NCBI RefSeq assembly: GCF_020405225.1
Contig: NZ_CP084472.1
Coordinates: 992,001 to 1,056,000, forward strand
Source: Natrinema sp. DC36
Lineage (GTDB): Archaea > Halobacteriota > Halobacteria > Halobacteriales > Natrialbaceae
Direction: 5' to 3'
DNA length: 64,000 bases
Shown here piece after piece: positions 35,496 to 43,200 of the stretch (position 1 is the first letter of the stretch; each line of letters opens with the position of its first letter). Both the position numbers and the translations under genes were made by a program. The notes below the pieces were generated by a model. The model ran no database searches and was not told the DNA's origin. It was given only the letters and a program-made list of their open reading frames with translations.

Positions 35496-36422
35496 ATGGG
35501 CGAGACGATACCGATCGCTGTGCCACGAAAGGGGCGACCGCTCGAGTCGGTGCTCGACCGAATCGCAGGTCGCCTCGACGTCCCCGAACTCGCGGACGAT
35601 ATCACGTCGACGCTCCGCCACGAGAAGGCGGTCACGAAAGACAGCATCGATCCCGAAGCGGAGGACGTCTACCATCGTCTCGCCGACTACAGCACCGTCG
35701 ACGATCCGACCGAACCCGAGTACACGCTGTTGCGGGACGACCGCGCCGGGAAGCCGCGGCGAATCGTCTTCGACAGCGTCACGATCCCGCTCGCGGGTGT
35801 CGAGGGCGCACCCGACGACGCGGCGATCCAGCTCGTGGGTCGCGAGGAGCCGTTCCGCTCGCTTCGGACCCACGAATTCGCCCTCGGCTTCGACAGCGCC
35901 GATCTCGTCCTCGAGGAGGTCGTCGAGTTGCGATCGGAGCCGCTCGACCGGATCGCCGACATGAACGCTCGAATCGATCCCGCCGACACTGACGTCCAGG
36001 TCGTCACCGGGCTCGGCGACACCGTCTACCACACGCTGTTGGCTACGCCCGACGCCGTCCCGTCCGCCGAATCGGTCGATCGGGACTTCCTCGAGAGCTA
36101 CGAAGGGCCCCTCTGTATCGAGCCCAGATACGAACGGCTCGTCCAGGCCGTGCTCGGAACGCGAACGCTCGACGGCGTCGAATTCCGCTACCCCGAGGAG
36201 GGCCGCGAGGAGGAGGCGGCGATCGCCGACGCGGGACTCGGCGTCTACCTGACCGTCACCGGCTCGACCGCCCGCGACCACGGTCTCCTGCTCGGCGAGC
36301 AACTGTTCCCCAGCGAAACGGTGTTGCTCGAGAACGCAGCGGAGACCACCGAGACGGTCGACCTCGTTCGATCGCTGCTGGACGGAGCTGACTTCGAGAC
36401 GGAACTCGCCCTCGAGCCGTAG
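35496..36422 (+). CDS. HisG-like protein, divergent
   Basis: 308 residues. TIPIAVPRKGRPLESVLDRIA resembles the N-terminal strand-loop of ATP phosphoribosyltransferase (IAvPnKGRL), and AGLGVYLTVTGSTARDHGLLLGEQLFPSETVLLENA resembles its phosphoribosyl-binding end (D-xVxTGxTLRxNGL; position ~250-285). RFVTGLGDTV-like VQVVTGLGDTVY is also HisG-like. Yet the central domain is not typical and the DxxxTGxT acidic residue is altered (GVYLTVTGST). It may be a paralogue with another substrate rather than the histidine-pathway enzyme. It is the last host gene before the provirus. Confidence 0.6.
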   Translation: MGETIPIAVPRKGRPLESVLDRIAGRLDVPELADDITSTLRHEKAVTKDSIDPEAEDVYHRLADYSTVDDPTEPEYTLLRDDRAGKPRRIVFDSVTIPLAGVEGAPDDAAIQLVGREEPFRSLRTHEFALGFDSADLVLEEVVELRSEPLDRIADMNARIDPADTDVQVVTGLGDTVYHTLLATPDAVPSAESVDRDFLESYEGPLCIEPRYERLVQAVLGTRTLDGVEFRYPEEGREEEAAIADAGLGVYLTVTGSTARDHGLLLGEQLFPSETVLLENAAETTETVDLVRSLLDGADFETELALEP

Positions 36423-36744
36423 TGCAAAGCCTCGTTTTCGTCAAGTCTCTCGAGCTGGTGAGCCGTACCGTTGCGAATTCCGATCGACCGTGCAACTGAG
36501 TCGGTAGCTCACGTGCGACTCGCAGAACGTCGAGGGACAGTTCAATGCCGGTTATCGCCCCGGAGACCCCCCAAATTTGTCCGTTTTCGGCCATCGGTGA
36601 GACGGACGTCCCACCGTGTGGTTGATATAGCGATATGGGATTTACAAGGCCCATTTCGGACGGATATGTTGAGTACTATCGTTGTTCACTCCATTCATAC
36701 GACCGTCAGAATCGGTCGAAACGGCAATTCAGAACCAAAACTGG
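36423..36744. other. Host-provirus junction region
   Basis: 322 nt with no convincing gene. It probably contains attL, because integrases usually lie at the edge of the element. It carries the second copy of the 23-nt TTGATATAGCG repeat (36622-36644), then an AT-rich stretch to the integrase stop. I looked for a tRNA 3' end and found none: GTTCAATGC at ~36549 resembles a T-loop but has no pairing stem. Confidence 0.5.
36622..36644 (+). repeat. Copy 2 of the 23-nt dispersed repeat
   Basis: 21 of 23 bases match 11188-11210. It lies ~100 nt past the integrase stop codon at the presumed left end of the provirus. It may therefore be an attachment-related or mobile-element end sequence rather than a promoter element. 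Confidence 0.5.
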
Positions 36745-37791
36745 TTACTCGGTTACGGCGTAGATCGACTCGAGATAGGTCTCACGGACACGGTCGCCCC
36801 AGTTGTGGGTGTAGGTATCGATCACGTCGCCGGCGACGTCGCCACGGAGGTACTGGACGATTCCCCGATCACCGGTGCGATCCCGGAGATGCGTGGTGAA
36901 GAAGTGCCGGAAGTAGTGTGGCGTGACGTTCTCCCCTGTGCCGCCGCCGGTCCGGTACCAGCCGTACGCTCGAGCGTGCTTCTCGACGATATAGCGGATG
37001 TCCGACGGTGTTAGTCGTTCGCCCCAGGACGACCCGGTATCGAGGAAGAGCGGCCGTGCCGACGAGATCGCGTCGGGGCGGATGGCCAGCCACTCGAGCA
37101 ACGCCGCTCGAAGTTCGACATCGACGGGGACGACCGTATCCCGCTTTCGCTTGTTCGAGGCCGTCCGTTTCTCGCCGTTGACGGTCGTTCCGCGGGCCGG
37201 CTCGGACGAGACGAACACCGACGAGGGCCGCCGTTCGAGGCCGACGCGAGGCTCCCACTCGAGGTCGAGTTCCGACACCTCGAGGGACAGATCCCGCAGA
37301 TCGAGGTTACAGCACTCGCCGACACGCATCCCCGTCTTGAGGAGGGTGACGATGACGGCCCGCTCGAGGGGATGGGCGATCGTTCCGACGAACGACCGCA
37401 TTTCTCCCACCGAGATATCGCGTCTCGTCGGGTTCGTATCGATCGATTCGGACATCTCCTCCATGACGAGGGCCATCGGATTGTCGTCGAAGGCACCGAC
37501 GCGGGTCATGTAGTCGTAGAATCGGTTGAGATAGGACGCGTACGACGCGATCGTGCTGTCTTCGAACTCGCCGCGCAGCGAGTGAATCCAGGCCATACAC
37601 TCCCGACGCTGGGCGTTCCCGATCGCCTCGACGTCGAACCGATCGGCGAGAAACGTCTCGAACCGGCGGAGCACCCGCTCGTAGGCCTCGAGCGTCCGTT
37701 CGCTCTTGCCGTGATAGCGCTGGTCGTCGAGGAAGTACGCGATCGGTTCCGCCACGTCCGCCGGCGCGTCGCCGGTGGGTTCAGTCGCCAT
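36745..37791 (-). CDS. Tyrosine-type site-specific recombinase (provirus integrase)
   Basis: 348 residues from ATG 37791; in-frame upstream GTGs are less likely. The SAM-like N-terminal domain (~10-105) has YLDDQRYHGKSERTLEAYERVLRRFETFL. The catalytic domain has LLKTGMRVGECCNLDLRDL (first Arg), HYFRHFFTTHLRDR (HxxR) and VIDTYTHN with the probable nucleophilic Tyr. It integrates and excises the provirus. Its start overlaps the end of the DUF5805 gene by 11 nt, so the two are co-expressed from a promoter near 38226-38236. Confidence 0.93.
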   Translation of the reverse strand: MATEPTGDAPADVAEPIAYFLDDQRYHGKSERTLEAYERVLRRFETFLADRFDVEAIGNAQRRECMAWIHSLRGEFEDSTIASYASYLNRFYDYMTRVGAFDDNPMALVMEEMSESIDTNPTRRDISVGEMRSFVGTIAHPLERAVIVTLLKTGMRVGECCNLDLRDLSLEVSELDLEWEPRVGLERRPSSVFVSSEPARGTTVNGEKRTASNKRKRDTVVPVDVELRAALLEWLAIRPDAISSARPLFLDTGSSWGERLTPSDIRYIVEKHARAYGWYRTGGGTGENVTPHYFRHFFTTHLRDRTGDRGIVQYLRGDVAGDVIDTYTHNWGDRVRETYLESIYAVTE

Positions 37792-38176
37792 CGCCACCAC
37801 CGTCGACGGTCGTGTACCCCCCGTGGCGTCCGCTGTATCGAATCCGATTGTTCGATTGCAGTTCCTCGAGCGTCTCGTCCAGTCGCGACTCGATGTCGTC
37901 GGAGACCGCCTCGAGCAGTTCGTCCCACGAATACGTGTCAGCAGAGAGGAGTTTGAGGACCTGCGTTTCGAGGGCGTTACCCCCAGGGTCTGGGCCCGGA
38001 GAGTCGGGTTCCGCAGAGCCGGATTCGAACCCCTTTCGTCCCGCCTGAACCATCGTTCGGACGAACTCGCTCTGACTCATATCGAGATCGTCGGCGTGGG
38101 ATTGCCACTCCGATTTCTGGTAGGCCGGGACGTAGGTCTTGACAGATTTTCGAGGAGTGTCCCCTGAATCGCTCAT
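37781..38176 (-). CDS. DUF5805-like protein co-transcribed with the integrase
   Basis: 131 residues from ATG 38176 (MSDSGDTPRKSVKTYVPAYQ). The first ~50 residues, KTYVPAYQKSEWQSHADDLDMSQSEFVRTMVQAGRKGF (positions ~12-49), look like a ribbon-helix-helix DNA-binding unit. The C-terminal part (VLKLLSADTYSWDELLEAVSDDIESRLDETLEEL, ~75-108) looks like a winged helix ending RIRYSGRHGGYTTVDG. DUF5805 proteins sit next to integrases in haloarchaeal elements; an excisionase or recombination-directionality role is plausible. A TATA box AAGTATATTTAT (38226-38237) lies ~50 nt upstream. Confidence 0.8.
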   Translation of the reverse strand: MSDSGDTPRKSVKTYVPAYQKSEWQSHADDLDMSQSEFVRTMVQAGRKGFESGSAEPDSPGPDPGGNALETQVLKLLSADTYSWDELLEAVSDDIESRLDETLEELQSNNRIRYSGRHGGYTTVDGGGDGD

Positions 38177-38297
38177 ACGCCACCCATCAAACGCGATGAT
38201 CTTCAATCTACCCATTATTCGAGCTAAGTATATTTATCTCTGAGTATGAACCCATTTCTAAGACCGCCGAAATCCGTCGCTGTCTTGCGGTTTGTCC

Positions 38298-38351
38298 GTG
38301 CACCGTGCACCAATTGGGGGTAAATCGGCGTTTCAGCGGTGCACTGTGCAC
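38298..38351. promoter_or_regulatory. Two GTGCACYGTGCAC operator-like sites
   Basis: GTGCACCGTGCAC at 38298-38310 and GTGCACTGTGCAC at 38339-38351, 41 bp apart centre to centre. A third site (39144-39156) covers the start region of the RHH gene at 39168. The sites lie 60-125 bp upstream of the int/DUF5805 TATA box and just past the end of the leftward early operon. They are probably bound by the 39168 RHH protein. Confidence 0.6.
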
Positions 38352-38390
38352 GGGGGTGTTTCGGGGGTTCTCGCCTCTGATTTGTGACAG

Positions 38391-38558
38391 TCATGCTGGG
38401 ATACCCTTTCTATCATCTTCGAGGTCGATCATCTCCTCGGCGTTCTCGAGCTCGGCGAAGAGCTCCAGCGCCTGGTCGATCGTCTCCTCGAGGGAGTCGT
38501 TGTTGGACTGTTCGTGGGCTTCCAGCAGCGTGTCGTCGTTGACGTGGATGAGTGTCAT
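38391..38558 (-). CDS. Small acidic provirus protein (last gene of the early operon)
   Basis: 55 residues: MTLIHVNDDTLLEAHEQS at the start and a Glu-rich helix (DSLEETIDQALELFAELEN) in the middle. ATG 38558 overlaps the stop of the upstream zinc-finger gene as ATGA, and codon use is haloarchaeal, so I call it real although it is short. The function is unknown. Confidence 0.6.
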   Translation of the reverse strand: MTLIHVNDDTLLEAHEQSNNDSLEETIDQALELFAELENAEEMIDLEDDRKGIPA

Positions 38559-38839
38559 TGGTTTCCTCCGGTGGGGTTAGCTTCCGCAAGCTGTGATCGG
38601 TGTTCTTCGCGGTGCTGCTCTGCTTTGTGATAGGCGATCGCTCTCGAGAGCCCCTTGTCTGGGCTGTAGTTCGTGCTCCAGTCGCAGTCGGGATACGGGC
38701 ACTCGATAGTCTCCTGCTCAAGCTCTCGGCGACGAGCGCCGATGCAGTCCATCGAGCAGTACGGGATCCCCTCTGCACGCTGTGTCGTCTCGGTGCCACA
38801 GTGACGGCATGGCTCGAGTTCAGTCTCGCTCTCAGACAT
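38555..38839 (-). CDS. Zinc-finger provirus protein
   Basis: 94 residues from ATG 38839; an earlier in-frame GTG is not needed. Two metal-binding clusters: CRHCGTETTQRAEGIPYCSMDC (four Cys, residues ~11-32), and CPYPDCDWSTN with H..H in AIAYHKAEQHREEH, a C2H2-like finger. It is probably a nucleic-acid-binding viral early protein. It overlaps the MazG-like gene by 8 nt. Confidence 0.7.
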   Translation of the reverse strand: MSESETELEPCRHCGTETTQRAEGIPYCSMDCIGARRRELEQETIECPYPDCDWSTNYSPDKGLSRAIAYHKAEQHREEHRSQLAEANPTGGNQ

Positions 38840-39122
38840 CGTACTCACCCCGTCGCAGTCGCATGTGCAACTGGAGAAGCAACGCTCCGAGGTCGTCCAT
38901 CTCGTGAGCCAGACGTTCGGGATCTCCGTCCTCGTGAGCCGCCTCGAGGTGGGCCTGCGTCATCTCCCCCAGTTCCTCCTGCATCGCCAGCAGGAGCGGC
39001 TCGGCGTCCTGTAGGCCCCACTCTTCGACGTTCTCAGCGGCTTTGTTGTGCCACTCTGCGAACAGACCGATCGATACCGGCTCCTGCTCACTGTCGTCTG
39101 CAGCGAGATCGTCGCCGATCAT
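38832..39122 (-). CDS. MazG-like nucleotide pyrophosphohydrolase-related protein
   Basis: 96 residues from ATG 39122. FAEWHNKAAENVEEWGLQDA leads into LLLAMQEELGEMTQAHLEA (ExxE motif) and HEMDDLGALLLQLHMRL (ExxD), the paired acidic helices that bind Mg2+ in all-alpha NTP pyrophosphatases. Viral MazG proteins can alter nucleotide pools or host alarmone levels; which one applies here is unknown. It is divergent from the RHH gene at 39168, sharing a 45-bp promoter region. Confidence 0.7.
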   Translation of the reverse strand: MIGDDLAADDSEQEPVSIGLFAEWHNKAAENVEEWGLQDAEPLLLAMQEELGEMTQAHLEAAHEDGDPERLAHEMDDLGALLLQLHMRLRRGEYDV

Positions 39123-39136
39123 GCGAGACCACCTCG

Positions 39137-39167
39137 GTTTAAGATGCACTGTGCACTCCCCCAACTC
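39137..39167. promoter_or_regulatory. RHH gene promoter with overlapping operator
   Basis: GTTTAAG (39137-39143) fits a TATA box ~28 nt before ATG 39168, and the third GTGCAC-type site, ATGCACTGTGCAC (39144-39156), lies directly between TATA and start. Binding there would block transcription, so negative autoregulation by the RHH protein is likely. Confidence 0.6.
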
Positions 39168-39386
39168 ATGACGAAGAAGTTCGGGGTCTCGCTGCCTGAG
39201 GACCTCGCTGAACGCATCGAAGAGGACCTTGAGTACGGCGACAATCGGTCGGACCGTATCCAGAACCTCATCCAGTTGGGGTTAGCCGTCGAAGACGCTG
39301 CAGAGGGCGTACACGTCGATATCCCGGAGTCACAGCGTGAGCGGGAAGCCTTCTTACGGCAGGTCTTCATCGATGCAGACATCTGA
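39168..39386 (+). CDS. Ribbon-helix-helix repressor candidate
   Basis: 72 residues. MTKKFGVSLPEDLAERI is the beta strand and first helix, YGDNRSDRIQNLIQLGLAV the second helix (CopG/Arc fold), and the tail VDIPESQREREAFLRQVFIDADI may form a dimer helix. ATG 39168 is chosen over longer frames because the RHH fold begins at MTKKFGVSL and a TATA box fits. It is the only rightward gene inside the leftward early operon. Operator-like sites at its own start and upstream of int suggest it controls lysogeny genes. Confidence 0.8.
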   Translation: MTKKFGVSLPEDLAERIEEDLEYGDNRSDRIQNLIQLGLAVEDAAEGVHVDIPESQREREAFLRQVFIDADI

Positions 39387-39420
39387 GCGGCTATAAACCA
39401 CTGAGTGCTATACTGAAGGT

Positions 39421-39714
39421 TCATTGGTCAGTCACCTGTGAGCGGATGTACTGCTGTTCTTTCACCGAACGGCCCGAGAGCGGGATACAGGTCGTCAGGG
39501 TACGGTCCGCGGCTGCCAGCAGCAGGAGGTTCGTCGTCTCGTGATAGCGGGCGTACTTCGCCGGCGGGCTCATGCTGGGGTACTCAACCGGGATGGCCTC
39601 GAGCCAGGCGGCCAGCGGGTTCAGCTTCGGCCGGTCGGAGCGCTCAGCCCAGCGCCTGTGGGCGTGGTCGGAGACTTCGATCTCAGTAAACTGGGGCGAC
39701 TGAGTGACGCTCAT
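39421..39714 (-). CDS. Provirus protein of unknown function
   Basis: 97 residues. The N-terminal IEVSDHAHRRWAERSDRP resembles the start of RelE/BrnT-like or DUF4258-like small domains (H-A-xxRWxER), and LLLAAADRTLTTCIPL reads as two beta strands. A toxin-like fold is possible but there is no partner antitoxin directly adjacent except the RHH gene on the other strand. Its start overlaps the stop of the upstream gene by 4 nt. Confidence 0.6.
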   Translation of the reverse strand: MSVTQSPQFTEIEVSDHAHRRWAERSDRPKLNPLAAWLEAIPVEYPSMSPPAKYARYHETTNLLLLAAADRTLTTCIPLSGRSVKEQQYIRSQVTDQ

Positions 39715-40064
39715 GGGACGATCGCCCCCACTGTGATCACGCCGACGAGTACGAGGCCGAGCGCGACGACGAGCAGACCAGCTACTCGCGGATCCACCTG
39801 GGCGCGGTCGGTATCCGTGTCCTGTGTATGCCCGCCGTCGGTAGCGACGGGGCGTCCGCCAGACGACAGCCCGACATCTTCGGGCCCGTGCTCGGCAGCT
39901 AAGTGGCTCGAAAACCGTTCGTAATCCTCCCCCTGGAGCGCATCACAGTGGGGGATCGGACAGGCAACCATTCTGAGCCATTCGCCCTTGTGAGCCCCAC
40001 TGTCCACGGCGACGAGACAGTCCCCGCGTTCAGTATCGCTCGAGGCGTTGGCGGAATCACTCAT
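39711..40064 (-). CDS. Provirus zinc-finger protein with C-terminal membrane anchor
   Basis: 117 residues. MVACPIPHCDALQGEDYERF with HLAAEH forms a C2H2-type finger (residues ~33-60). A Thr/Asp-rich linker follows, and the C-terminus VAGLLVVALGLVLVGVITVGAIV is one transmembrane helix. The combination implies a membrane-tethered protein facing the cytoplasm. Function unknown. It overlaps both neighbours in the early operon. Confidence 0.65.
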   Translation of the reverse strand: MSDSANASSDTERGDCLVAVDSGAHKGEWLRMVACPIPHCDALQGEDYERFSSHLAAEHGPEDVGLSSGGRPVATDGGHTQDTDTDRAQVDPRVAGLLVVALGLVLVGVITVGAIVP

Positions 40065-40629
40065 CGACGGAGGCCTCCCGGATCGTGTCGATCCGCTCCT
40101 GGAGCGTCGGCTCGTCGAGCAGCTGTCCGGACTGGTTTCGCAGCCCCAGCTGCCAGAGCAAGTGCCTCGTCCCGCTCAACCGATCAAGTGCGAACCGCTG
40201 GTGGACGTCGAGGATGTCATCTTCAGCCTCGACGATATCGAGGACCTCCGCAAGCGATCGGCGAACAGCGTGGGTGTCCACGATCTCGTCGGCCGGCCGC
40301 TCGAGCCACTCGATTCCAGTATCGGTATCATCGGCCTTCTGGCGCTCGACGTAGGCCAGCGTACCGTAGGTCGAAGTCTGGGGCGGTTGTCCACCTTCGA
40401 CAACGTCGAACTCGCGGATGGATCCGCGGGCGTCCGTGGGCATGAACCGAAGCGATCGTGTTCGCCACGTCCCATCGCCAGCTGACTCCCACTCGGTCTC
40501 CTCGATCGCGTCGACGGTGTACGGCGACGACCAGGCGTAGTCCTCTGCCTCGAGGACGACCTCATCGTCTTCCTCGAGTTCGAGCAGCACGTCGACGACC
40601 CCGTCGCCGACCGCCTTACTTGCCGCCAT
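40057..40629 (-). CDS. Provirus protein of unknown function
   Basis: 190 residues from ATG 40629 (MAASKAVGDG). The N-terminal half is beta-rich (DVVLELEEDDEVVLEAEDY-like, WESAGDGTWRTRSLRF), the C-terminal half helical (RRSLAEVLDIVEAEDDILDVHQRF, RHLLWQLGLRNQSGQLL). No motif recognised. It overlaps the zinc-ribbon gene upstream by 14 nt. Confidence 0.6.
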   Translation of the reverse strand: MAASKAVGDGVVDVLLELEEDDEVVLEAEDYAWSSPYTVDAIEETEWESAGDGTWRTRSLRFMPTDARGSIREFDVVEGGQPPQTSTYGTLAYVERQKADDTDTGIEWLERPADEIVDTHAVRRSLAEVLDIVEAEDDILDVHQRFALDRLSGTRHLLWQLGLRNQSGQLLDEPTLQERIDTIREASVDE

Positions 40630-41023
40630 GTGACTCACCCCGCTCGCGTGTGAAATCGTCTGTGACGGGGCCACGGACGGACGTGCTTCCGCGTCCTGTA
40701 TCGGCGATCATCCGGATATCGCTGTTTTTGTCGAGACGCTGGATCACCGACGCACTCCAGACGTTGCCGATCGCGGAGCGCAGCGCCGCCTGGGCGTCCG
40801 GGTTGTCGACCTCGTCGCGGAGCGCCTCGAGCTCGGAGCAGACACCGTCGACGCGATCGACGACCTCGCGCTCGCCGACTAGGAGACCGCCGTCGCCGGC
40901 CTCGGTGATCGTCACTCGGCGTTCGATTGTGCTGGCGTCAACGGGCTCACCACAGAACGGACAGTAGCTCGCTGCTGCAGTGAACTCCTTCTCGCAGTCG
41001 CTGCAGGTCCGCTCGTAGCTCAT
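40616..41023 (-). CDS. Zinc-ribbon provirus protein
   Basis: 135 residues. The ribbon RTCSDCEKEFTAAASYCPFCG (four Cys) is followed by a coiled helix VDRVDGVCSELEALRDEVDN and a polar tail. It is probably a nucleic-acid- or protein-binding adaptor. It starts within the stop region of the next upstream gene (4-nt overlap), so it is translationally coupled. Confidence 0.65.
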   Translation of the reverse strand: MSYERTCSDCEKEFTAAASYCPFCGEPVDASTIERRVTITEAGDGGLLVGEREVVDRVDGVCSELEALRDEVDNPDAQAALRSAIGNVWSASVIQRLDKNSDIRMIADTGRGSTSVRGPVTDDFTRERGESHGGK

Positions 41024-41961
41024 GCCGCCTCACCCCGGTCGATCGCCTCTCCCTTTCGAGGTGTAAAGCACCCCGAGCAGGCCAGCATGTTCTTCCGCCG
41101 ATCGTCGTCGGGCCGGGTGCTGGCCGCATAGACGACCAGATAGTCGGCATCGTTCCCGCACGGACTCGGGCCCTCGCCGGACCACATTTCGCACTCGCCG
41201 CCCGGTGCATCGACGGCGTCCAAGATCTCCGGCTCAGGGTGGCCGCCGTCGGTCGCGACCTCGCGCTCGGCGGGCTCGTCGCCCTGCTCCTGCTTCTTCG
41301 TCGCGATGAGCTTGTTGCACTTCCCGACGAGGATCCCGCGGGTGATATCGTGCTCTTCGTGCTCGACGCGGGTGATCTCTCGAAGCCGGTCGATCTCGAC
41401 TCGAACCAGCAGCCCGTGCCATGAGAGGAGGTCCTCGTTCTCGACCGCGCGGGCGATCTCCATCTGGACGTCCTCTTTGGTGACGCCGTCGAGCTTCCGT
41501 CCCTGATGGACGAGGTTGCCACGAGAGCCCCAACGGGAATCGGTCCCTGCGGGGTACTCGTGAACGTTGTCGAGCACCCACTGATAGACGTCGACCTCGC
41601 CGCCGTCGGCCCGCAGCTCGCTCGCCGGTGCGAACTCGCCGCCGTCGGGGACGGTCTCGTCATCATCGGCCTCGAGGTACGCCTCGCAGTCCTCGCACGT
41701 GTGAGCATCCGCGAGCCGACGCGGATCGTCGCGGACGTCCGCGACCGGCGTCTCGAAGCACTCACCGCAGGCAGCGGCGTGGCGCGTCCCCTCGAAGTAC
41801 ATCGAGGCGTGCCAGTCACCGCCGATGTCTTGGATCCAGCAGACGATCCCCGCGTCGGCGTCGAAGTGATCCTCTGGGAGTCCGAGCCGATCCTCGAGTT
41901 CCTCCATCTTGCAGCTCTGGCAGAGGTAGTCGCGGTTTCCGCAGGTCGGACACGACGACAT
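41020..41961 (-). CDS. Cysteine-rich provirus protein with three zinc-binding clusters
   Basis: 313 residues. Clusters: CPTCGNRDYLCQSCKMEEL at the N-terminus, CGECFETPV with CEDCEAYLEA near 65-100, and CEMWSGEGPSPCGND with MLACSGCFTP near the C-terminus. The middle contains VYQWVLDNVHEY, NLVHQGRKLDGVTKEDVQMEIARAVENEDLLSWHGL (~150-187) and a helical LVRVEIDRLREIT, which looks like a winged helix. It is probably DNA- or RNA-binding. Start ATG overlaps the preceding stop as TGATG. Confidence 0.65.
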   Translation of the reverse strand: MSSCPTCGNRDYLCQSCKMEELEDRLGLPEDHFDADAGIVCWIQDIGGDWHASMYFEGTRHAAACGECFETPVADVRDDPRRLADAHTCEDCEAYLEADDDETVPDGGEFAPASELRADGGEVDVYQWVLDNVHEYPAGTDSRWGSRGNLVHQGRKLDGVTKEDVQMEIARAVENEDLLSWHGLLVRVEIDRLREITRVEHEEHDITRGILVGKCNKLIATKKQEQGDEPAEREVATDGGHPEPEILDAVDAPGGECEMWSGEGPSPCGNDADYLVVYAASTRPDDDRRKNMLACSGCFTPRKGEAIDRGEAA

Positions 41962-42107
41962 CAGGCCTCACCTCGAGCCGATCGTATCTCGTCGATGCGT
42001 CCGCGTGCGTCCTCGAGTGCCTGATCAACTTCACCCAGGTCGGCGTCGCCGGCGATCGCCGAGGAGAGGGCCGTGTCAAGCGTCGTGCGGAACTCTTCCG
42101 CGCTCAT
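41961..42107 (-). CDS. Very small helical provirus protein
   Basis: 48 residues, predicted as two helices (EEFRTTLDTALSSAIAG and DQALEDARGRIDEIRSARG). ATG 42107 and TGA 41961-41963 overlap the neighbours by 4 nt and 1 nt respectively, filling a gap that would otherwise be the only one in the operon. Function unknown. Confidence 0.6.
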   Translation of the reverse strand: MSAEEFRTTLDTALSSAIAGDADLGEVDQALEDARGRIDEIRSARGEA

Positions 42108-42844
42108 GCTTCCGCCCCGCTGTCCTCGAGCGACGCCTGGTCAGTGCTCTCGTCCTCTTCGACCTCGGCCTCGTCGTTGAACGTCGCGACCGGGACGATC
42201 TCCTCGTGGATGAACCGCCCGAGCAGTTCGGGCTTCATCTCGGCGGGCTCCCAGATCGCGAGGTAGCCGCTCGCGTAGATGACCAGCCGGATGTAGATGT
42301 CGTTCCAGAAGATCGTCCCCGCGACGCCGACGTCGGCGTCAGTGGCCTTGGACTTGAGCGCGCCGTGGCCCCACTCGATCGTGACGTCGTCGAGGTTGGA
42401 TTCCTGGGTGACCATCTCGACGTTCCACGTCCGATCGGCATCACGCTGGTTCCGAATGAACTCCCACGGTTTGAGGCGGACCGGTGCGATCTCCGGGCCG
42501 GCGAACCGCGAGAACTCGTTGAACGGCCAGTCGGGGTCGGCCTCGAGGTCGCTCGTGTGCGTCTGTTCGGCGAGGATCCAGCCCTCGCCGTCGACGTCGG
42601 CGACCCACTCGCTCGCGACCTTTCGTTTGACCTTCCGCGTCTCGGTCTCGATCTCGTGGCCGTCGATCAGGACGCGTTCCTCCTCTTGGGGGACTTCGCC
42701 GGCGACGAGCCCCGACTGGATGGTGAGCCCGTCCAGATAGGCCTGGGTCTCTTCGACCTCGAGGGCGCGCCCCGTCTGGTCGTGGTGGTTCTCGAGAGGT
42801 TCGGCGGCGGGCTCGGCGAGGAGGGCCAGCTGGCCGGATATCAT
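42104..42844 (-). CDS. Provirus protein of unknown function
   Basis: 246 residues, mixed alpha/beta. Blocks such as GEGWILAEQTHTSDLEADPDWP, FAGPEIAPVRLKPWEFIRNQ, GVAGTIFWNDIYIRLVIYASG and a Glu/Asp-rich C-terminus are visible, but no known motif. It is well expressed by codon bias and overlaps both neighbours by 4 nt. Confidence 0.6.
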   Translation of the reverse strand: MISGQLALLAEPAAEPLENHHDQTGRALEVEETQAYLDGLTIQSGLVAGEVPQEEERVLIDGHEIETETRKVKRKVASEWVADVDGEGWILAEQTHTSDLEADPDWPFNEFSRFAGPEIAPVRLKPWEFIRNQRDADRTWNVEMVTQESNLDDVTIEWGHGALKSKATDADVGVAGTIFWNDIYIRLVIYASGYLAIWEPAEMKPELLGRFIHEEIVPVATFNDEAEVEEDESTDQASLEDSGAEA

Positions 42845-43200
42845 GCCGACTCACCTCGAGCAGTCTCGAGATCGTCCTGTTGTTCTTCGATGATCTCCTC
42901 GGCTGTCTCAGAGATCATCCGTCGTGGGACGACCGCCGAGCCAAGGAGACGATCACGTTCGATCGATCCCGCGATGACATCTCTTAGCGGCTTCGTGCCG
43001 GGAACGCCCCACATCTCGTTGGGATACCCGATCGCCCCATCGATGCGCTTCGAGTCGTGGCCATCTGACGCTCTGAGATCAACGTCCCCTTCGAGGTCAC
43101 CAGTGACGACCACCTGTTCCTCGTCGGTTGCGTCCTCGATCGCGTCCAGGTAGTCGTTGACCCACTGGCGGTACTGACCGATGGTGAGAGTGTTCGCCAT
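42841..43200 (-). CDS. Provirus protein of unknown function
   Basis: 119 residues from ATG 43200, which forms a TGATG overlap with the upstream stop; ATG 43206 is an alternative. TLTIGQYRQWVNDYLDAIED is helical, then VVVTGDLEGDVDLRASD and GAIGYPNEMWGVPGTKPLRDVI, and a C-terminal charged helix (MISETAEEIIEEQQDDLETA). No recognised family. Confidence 0.6.
   Translation of the reverse strand: MANTLTIGQYRQWVNDYLDAIEDATDEEQVVVTGDLEGDVDLRASDGHDSKRIDGAIGYPNEMWGVPGTKPLRDVIAGSIERDRLLGSAVVPRRMISETAEEIIEEQQDDLETARGESA

Noticed and set aside
36423-36744. tRNA gene as integration target
   Set aside because: No cloverleaf could be formed; the only T-loop-like string (GTTCAATGC) has no paired stem.
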